DNA from: Phocaeicola sp.
Lineage (GTDB): Bacteria; Bacteroidota; Bacteroidia; Bacteroidales; Bacteroidaceae
Assembly (NCBI GenBank): GCA_020026225.1
Contig: JAHHQU010000072.1
Coordinates: 1-10,434 of the forward strand
Length of the DNA stretch: 10,434 nucleotides
Direction: 5' to 3'
Shown here one piece after another: positions 6,756 through 10,434 of the stretch. A model generated the notes under the pieces. That model had not been told where the DNA came from, ran no database searches, and saw nothing but the letters and a program-made list of their open reading frames with translations. The position numbers were made by a program, and so were the translations under genes. Numbering within the stretch: the first letter of the stretch is position 1; each line of letters opens with the position of its first letter.

Positions 6756-6823
6756 CAACAATCGCCGTTTTGACAAACTGCTTCGACAAACAAGAAGCAG
6801 AGCAAAACGGCGATTGTTGTTTT
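6756..6823. terminator. bidirectional hairpin terminator between leuB and msrA
   Basis: Outer arms 6756-6772 and 6803-6819 are perfect 17-base complements (CAACAATCGCCGTTTTG and its reverse complement). After a small internal loop a second 7-bp stem follows (6778-6784 with 6794-6800) around a 9-base loop. Four T residues (6820-6823) follow on the + strand; the minus strand reads TGATTTATTTAG beyond the other arm. The stem lies between convergent genes, 130 bases after the leuB stop and 19 bases after the msrA stop, so it can end both transcripts. Bases 6627-6755 show only short inverted repeats and no gene. Confidence 0.8.
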
Positions 6824-6838
6824 GGCTTGTGGAACGAA

Positions 6839-7324
6839 TTAAAATTTCTTTACTCGGATATGGCAATAAGGTTCTCCACCTGTTTTGTCGTAATATTTCT
6901 GGTGATATTCTTCACCCTCCCAGAATTCAGTAGCGGGAGTAAGTCGGGTATTTACTTCATATCCTTTGGAGCGAAGCAATTCTATCACTGCTTTTGCTTG
7001 ATTCAGTTGTTCTTCGTTCAAATAGAATATTTCGCTTCGGTATTGTGGGCCCAAATCGGGACCGATACCATCGGTTTGTGCCGGATCGTGGATTTCGAAG
7101 AAGAGCTTGCAGAGTTCTACAAAAGAAGTCTGTTCCGCATCGTATTCCACCAGTACAGCTTCTGCATGGCCTGTATGGTGTGCTTTTACCTCTTGATAAG
7201 TAGGATGCTCCTCTTTTCCTCCGATGTATCCAACGGTTGTATGGGTGACTCCTTTTGCACGGTCAAATTGGTGCTGTGTACCCCAAAAACATCCGCAGGC
7301 AAAGATTGCTTTTTCTAATGTCAT
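6839..7324 (-). CDS. msrA: peptide-methionine (S)-S-oxide reductase
   Basis: MsrA reduces the S-epimer of methionine sulfoxide in proteins and free methionine, repairing oxidative damage in the cytosol, with thioredoxin as usual electron donor. The 161-residue protein carries the hallmark GCFWG at 11-15 with catalytic Cys12, the conserved PTYQEV (41-46), GHAEAVLVEYD (52-62) with Glu55, IGPDLGPQYRSEIFY (87-101) with Tyr95, and ATEFWEGEEYHQKYY (131-145). Cys154 near the C terminus (GEPYCHIR) and Cys10 are other cysteines; which one resolves the sulfenic acid cannot be told from sequence alone. No MsrB domain is fused, and the length fits a stand-alone MsrA. There is no signal peptide. The gene is monocistronic, convergent with leuB and divergent from the TPR gene. 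Its start at 7324 places the protein directly at the family N terminus. Confidence 0.95.
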   Translation of the reverse strand: MTLEKAIFACGCFWGTQHQFDRAKGVTHTTVGYIGGKEEHPTYQEVKAHHTGHAEAVLVEYDAEQTSFVELCKLFFEIHDPAQTDGIGPDLGPQYRSEIFYLNEEQLNQAKAVIELLRSKGYEVNTRLTPATEFWEGEEYHQKYYDKTGGEPYCHIRVKKF

Positions 7325-7352
7325 AAGTTTTAAAGATTGGATAATGAATGTT

Positions 7353-7360
7353 CAAACTTA
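7353..7360 (-). promoter_or_regulatory. predicted -7 box of the msrA promoter
   Basis: Read on the minus strand this is TAAGTTTG, a perfect TAnnTTTG box, 28 bases before the msrA start codon. The transcript should begin near 7346-7348, giving a 5' leader of about 20 bases. No convincing -33 TTTG is visible upstream. Confidence 0.5.
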
Positions 7361-7402
7361 CAAAAAGTTTTTAATATCTCCATAAGTAGCTGAATATTCT
7401 AT

Positions 7403-7410
7403 TACCTTTG
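7403..7410 (+). promoter_or_regulatory. predicted -7 box of the TPR gene promoter
   Basis: TACCTTTG is a perfect TAnnTTTG box, 19 bases before the ATG of the TPR protein gene, so the 5' leader would be only about 12-14 bases. It lies 42 bases from the msrA -7 box on the other strand, so the two -33 regions overlap and the promoters could influence each other. The -33 element itself is not clear. Confidence 0.5.
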
Positions 7411-7429
7411 TCAGAAATATTGGAATGCT

Positions 7430-8260
7430 ATGATGAATAGAAAACGTATACATTGTTTGTTCTTAGTCTTGTTCTTGTCTTTTTCTGTCCATGCTCAAAC
7501 TTATCATGAGTTGGTCGATAAAGCCATGTCTTGTGCATTGAAAGACAGTTTGCCACAAGCGGAACAGTTGTTTATGCAGGCTTTGCGTATGGACCCGAAA
7601 AATGTCCGTAATTCCTTGCTCTTATCCAATTTGGGAACGGTACAGAAACGTTTGGGAAAAACAGATGAGGCCATTGAGTCATATACAATGGCTTTGAATA
7701 TCACTCCCTATGTTACAACAATCTTGTTGAACCGGGGAACGCTCTATTTGGATAAAGGGGTACTGGACAAAGCCTATCTTGATTTTTGCAATGTCATCGA
7801 TTTGTCACCAGAGAATATAGAGGCTCGTTTGTACCGTGCATATATCTATATGGAGCAGCGAAAATACGATGAGGCACGTATTGACTATAATGTGATTGTT
7901 GCGAAAGATGCAAAGCATAAATCGGCGCATATCGGTTTGGTGCTATTGGACCAGTACCAAGGAAAGATGGTCTCGGCTCGGGATGGCTTGAATCTGTTGA
8001 TCAACGATTACCCGTCCGATGAATCCTTATTGAAGATGCGTGCCAATTTAGAACTTGCGGAGGACTCTCCAGAAGCAGCTCGGGCCGATCTGGAAGCGGC
8101 TACACGGATTGCTCCCCACGATGCTGAACTTTATTGTCAGTTGGGAGATGTGTTCTTGATGTTGAAAAAGAAGAAAGAAGCGAAGAAAGCTTTTGAAAAA
8201 GCAGTGCAGTTGGGAATACCTCGTTCTGCTATGAATGACCGCTTCAAGTCTTGTAAATAA
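7430..8260 (+). CDS. secreted tetratricopeptide repeat protein
   Basis: The 276-residue product begins with a basic N terminus (MMNRKRIH) and a hydrophobic stretch (about 9-20) ending in SVHA-QT, a typical signal peptidase I site with cleavage predicted after Ala22. Cys9 lies inside the hydrophobic core and is no lipobox. The mature part is almost wholly helical repeats: I place TPR-like units at about 25-57, 64-97, 98-131, 132-163, 166-197, 198-231 and 232-265, with typical small and aromatic positions such as LGTVQKRLGKTDEAIESYTMAL, NRGTLYLDKGVLDKAYLDF and LGDVFLMLKKKKEAKKAFEKAV read in part. TPR arrays bind other proteins, so a periplasmic scaffold or assembly role is plausible, but no partner is shown by the neighbours. 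The C terminus is Lys/Cys-rich (RFKSCK). ATG 7433 is a possible alternative start. No specific gene name can be given. Confidence 0.85.
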   Translation: MMNRKRIHCLFLVLFLSFSVHAQTYHELVDKAMSCALKDSLPQAEQLFMQALRMDPKNVRNSLLLSNLGTVQKRLGKTDEAIESYTMALNITPYVTTILLNRGTLYLDKGVLDKAYLDFCNVIDLSPENIEARLYRAYIYMEQRKYDEARIDYNVIVAKDAKHKSAHIGLVLLDQYQGKMVSARDGLNLLINDYPSDESLLKMRANLELAEDSPEAARADLEAATRIAPHDAELYCQLGDVFLMLKKKKEAKKAFEKAVQLGIPRSAMNDRFKSCK

Positions 8261-8280
8261 CCCTTGCGATTTTATACACT

Positions 8281-8294
8281 GTTCATTTGTGAAC
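8281..8294 (+). other. small hairpin after the TPR gene
   Basis: GTTCA and TGAAC pair perfectly around a TTTG loop. The hairpin lies 20 bases after the TPR stop codon and just ahead of the much longer inverted repeat at 8304-8344. It has no T tract and may be incidental. Confidence 0.25.
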
Positions 8295-8303
8295 GGAAAC
8301 AGG

Positions 8304-8344
8304 AAGAGGTGTCCTTATCTAAAGTTAAGATAAGGACACCTCTT
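8304..8344. terminator. 17-bp perfect hairpin between convergent TPR gene and recQ
   Basis: Arms 8304-8320 and 8328-8344 are exact complements of 17 bases (AAGAGGTGTCCTTATCT and its reverse complement) with a 7-base loop. It lies 43 bases after the TPR stop and 9 bases after the recQ stop on the other strand, the place for a shared terminator. The T tracts are poor on both strands (TCTTATCG on +, TCTTCCTGTTT on minus), so it may act partly as an RNA 3' end stabiliser. Confidence 0.7.
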
Positions 8345-8353
8345 ATCGTATGG

Positions 8354-10177
8354 TCAGCTGTATTTCTTGATTTCCCGAATGAAATCTTTTCCATACTTTT
8401 CTACCTTATAGGTACTGAATCCATTGATATCGTATAAGGCTTCCAATGTCTTCGGCCGATCGGTAGCCAATTGATGTAAAGTCTTGTCTGAAAGGACGAT
8501 GTATGCTGGAATCGCTTGCTGGTCGGCCAGTTTCTTTCGCAAAACGCGAAGAGCTTCGAAGAGTTGGTCGTTTTCGTTCTCATATACCGTTGGAATAGAT
8601 ATTGTATGCGGTCGTTCCATTTGACTCTTACGTCCTCGAGAAGTCGTTTTAGTACGAGTGAAGTCTTCCTGCTTGATGACGACTAAGGGAGCTTTCATCT
8701 CTCCAAACAGTATCTTCTTTCCAGCTTCTGTCATTTTCAAATGATTGTTTTCATTGTATGCTATTTCAAAATAGCCCAGATTTAGCATCTGGAGCAAATA
8801 GTTCTGCCAATCTCTTCCTGGAATATCGTGACCAGCACCGAAAGTCTTTATCTTGTCGAAATTTTTTGATATGACTTCAGGAGAAAATGTACCTCTTAAA
8901 ATGTCGATTAATGTGTGCGTGCTGATTTGTTGGTTGGTACGCACGATGGCACTCAGCGCTTTCTGAACAATGATGCTTCCGTCAAATCGCTGGGGAGGAT
9001 TGTGACAAACGTCACAATTGTTGCAGTCGTGGTCCATCATCTCGCCAAAATAGTTCAAGAGAATTCGTCTGCGGCAGATATCACTTTCGGCATACTGCTG
9101 CATACGGTTCAGCTTCTCCATGTTGATTTCTTGCTGATTGCTTTCTGAAGCAAATTTAGACAACTGGATGATATCGGCGAAAGAATAAAACAAGATGGTT
9201 TCACTGGGCAGTCCGTCTCGTCCTGCTCGACCTATTTCTTGGTAGAAACTTTCAATACTTTTCGGAAGGTTGTAATGAACCACCCATCGTACATTGGATT
9301 TGTCGATTCCCATTCCAAAAGCGATGGTAGCACATACAATTTGGACACGGTCTTTAATGAAATCGTCTTGGGCTTGTTCACGTTCCAGATTACTCAGTCC
9401 GGCATGATAAATTGCTGCATGATAGCCTTGGTCAGCTAAAAGTTGTGCCACCTTTTCTGTCCCTTTTCGACTCATGCAATAGATGATTCCGCTTTCTCCT
9501 CGGTGGCGCTCTATCAACTTGCAGATGGTACGGATTTTATCTTTTTGCTGGTATCCCTTTTTCACTTCCAAACTGAGGTTGGGGCGGTCGAATGATGAAA
9601 GAAAGATTCGGGGGTTCCTCATGGCTAGCTGATTGACGATATCTTGGCGAGTAATTTTATCAGCGGTAGCGGTAAGAGCTATGATGGGCACGTGAGGAAA
9701 TTGTTGTCGAATCGTTTTCAGCTGCGTATACTCCGGTCGGAAATCATGTCCCCACTGAGAAATGCAGTGAGCTTCATCAATGGCAAAGAGAGAAATCTTG
9801 ATATCGCGCAATAAGAAGTTCATTTCAATTTGCAGACGCTCAGGAGATATGTATAATAATTTTACTCTACCCTGCATGCATTCGTAGCGCAAGGTAGCAT
9901 TTTCCGTTTCTGTATTTGTACTGTTCATGGAACGGGCAATGATACCATTTGCTTGCAGTGCCTCTACTTGATCTTTCATTAAAGAAATGAGTGGAGAAAC
10001 AACAATGGCGGTGCCTTCCATCAATAAGGTTGGTAATTGGTAACAGATGGATTTCCCTCCTCCGGTAGGCATCAGTACAAGCGTGTCATTTTTTGATAAA
10101 ACATTCTTGACAATTTCCTCTTGTTGTGGACGGAATTGGGTATATCCGAAGTATGATTTTAACGTCTTTAGTATCAT
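8354..10177 (-). CDS. recQ: ATP-dependent DNA helicase RecQ
   Basis: RecQ is a 3'-5' superfamily 2 DNA helicase that unwinds forks and recombination intermediates in DNA repair. The 607-residue length matches full RecQ (E. coli about 609). Domains in order: helicase core with FRPQQ (15-19, the adenine-recognising motif 0), Walker A MPTGGGKS (36-43, Lys42), DEAHCISQWGHDFRPEY (134-150, Walker B and the RecQ aromatic-rich loop), LTATA (168-172), and motif VI QEIGRAGRDG (313-322); the RecQ zinc site with Cys368, Cys385, Cys388 and Cys391; a winged helix (about 400-500); and a C-terminal HRDC domain (about 533-607) after a polar linker. All key residues are present and there is no truncation. It is transcribed alone, convergent with the TPR gene, from a predicted promoter just upstream. 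Confidence 0.96.
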   Translation of the reverse strand: MILKTLKSYFGYTQFRPQQEEIVKNVLSKNDTLVLMPTGGGKSICYQLPTLLMEGTAIVVSPLISLMKDQVEALQANGIIARSMNSTNTETENATLRYECMQGRVKLLYISPERLQIEMNFLLRDIKISLFAIDEAHCISQWGHDFRPEYTQLKTIRQQFPHVPIIALTATADKITRQDIVNQLAMRNPRIFLSSFDRPNLSLEVKKGYQQKDKIRTICKLIERHRGESGIIYCMSRKGTEKVAQLLADQGYHAAIYHAGLSNLEREQAQDDFIKDRVQIVCATIAFGMGIDKSNVRWVVHYNLPKSIESFYQEIGRAGRDGLPSETILFYSFADIIQLSKFASESNQQEINMEKLNRMQQYAESDICRRRILLNYFGEMMDHDCNNCDVCHNPPQRFDGSIIVQKALSAIVRTNQQISTHTLIDILRGTFSPEVISKNFDKIKTFGAGHDIPGRDWQNYLLQMLNLGYFEIAYNENNHLKMTEAGKKILFGEMKAPLVVIKQEDFTRTKTTSRGRKSQMERPHTISIPTVYENENDQLFEALRVLRKKLADQQAIPAYIVLSDKTLHQLATDRPKTLEALYDINGFSTYKVEKYGKDFIREIKKYS

Positions 10178-10203
10178 TTTATCACGATTTTATATCGAGC
10201 CCG

Positions 10204-10211
10204 CAAAGATA
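10204..10211 (-). promoter_or_regulatory. predicted -7 box of the recQ promoter
   Basis: On the minus strand this reads TATCTTTG, identical to the -7 box of the leu operon, 26 bases before the recQ start codon. It overlaps a 6-bp palindrome, AAAGAT at 10205-10210 and ATCTTT at 10216-10221, which might be an operator or chance. No clear -33 TTTG is visible at the expected distance. Confidence 0.55.
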
Positions 10212-10221
10212 ATCAATCTTT

Positions 10222-10434
10222 CTCCTTTTTTTATCATTGAACGTCAAGAATGCTCTATTCGCTCTCTTTCGCTATAATTTACATAATAAAATCTGTTTTT
10301 TTAACAAAAATGCTAGTCTATAAATTGTAGAATTCAAAAACTTCTCGCAAATTTGTATATTGGATATTAAAAAATAAGTATAAGTAAGTGATCTGAAATA
10401 TTTTTATATTCAGCATAAAATATTAATATTGTCT
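10222..10434. other. AT-rich intergenic region, no gene seen
   Basis: I find no convincing ORF, tRNA or strong terminator here. TATATTGG (10356-10363, + strand) is one base off the -7 consensus, and CTGAA/TTCAG (10393-10413) can form a weak hairpin around an AT-rich loop. Together they might be the promoter and leader of a gene beginning right of the window, but the evidence is thin. Confidence 0.4.

Noticed and set aside
6770..7318. Long + strand open frame of 182 codons opposite msrA
   Set aside because: It is the antisense of msrA, whose GCFWG and other family motifs are unmistakable; the + frame has low-complexity hydrophobic and cysteine-rich sequence without a family.
8915..9148. Short + strand frames within recQ
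   Set aside because: Shadows of the recQ coding strand covering its zinc-binding and winged-helix region; no independent evidence.
10222..10434. Possible small RNA or coding gene at the right edge
   Set aside because: No ORF with coding character, no strong terminator and only a one-mismatch promoter box; the region is AT-rich enough to give these by chance.

Overview
The window looks like a chromosomal segment from a Bacteroidales bacterium (Bacteroides/Phocaeicola-like). Three things point there: perfect Bacteroidetes-type -7 promoter boxes (TAnnTTTG) ahead of four transcription units, start regions with A-rich rather than clear Shine-Dalgarno sequence, and protein sequences that read as Bacteroides-type LeuA, LeuC, LeuD, LeuB, MsrA and RecQ. 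The genus is inferred from memory of these families, not from a search.

Layout. Positions 1-37 are the 3' end of a 5S rRNA, so a ribosomal RNA operon lies to the left; it is closed by a strong intrinsic terminator (41-76). Next comes a leucine operon on the + strand: promoter (about 166-196), a Leu/Ile-rich 19-residue leader peptide (222-281), a leader RNA with competing antiterminator and terminator pairings (278-369), then leuA, leuC, leuD, a second LeuA-family synthase (possible citramalate synthase) and leuB (402-6626). A long hairpin at 6756-6819 separates leuB from the convergent msrA (minus strand). msrA and a secreted TPR protein gene are divergent, sharing a 105-bp interval with a -7 box on each strand. 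The TPR gene converges on recQ (minus strand) across a 17-bp perfect hairpin (8304-8344). The last 257 bases hold the recQ promoter and AT-rich sequence without a gene.

How the genes work together. LeuA condenses acetyl-CoA with 2-oxoisovalerate, LeuC/LeuD isomerise the product and LeuB oxidises it, giving the leucine precursor. The same LeuCD and LeuB enzymes can act on citramalate, so if the second synthase is a citramalate synthase the operon would also supply 2-oxobutyrate for isoleucine. The leader peptide (7 Leu and 3 Ile codons out of 19) fits control by charged tRNA-Leu, perhaps with an isoleucine input. msrA, the TPR gene and recQ are independent housekeeping units.

I saw no mobile element, CRISPR array, phage gene, toxin-antitoxin or defence system. 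The most interesting non-coding structure is the leader/attenuator of the leucine operon; it is a probable instance of a known regulatory principle rather than a wholly new system.
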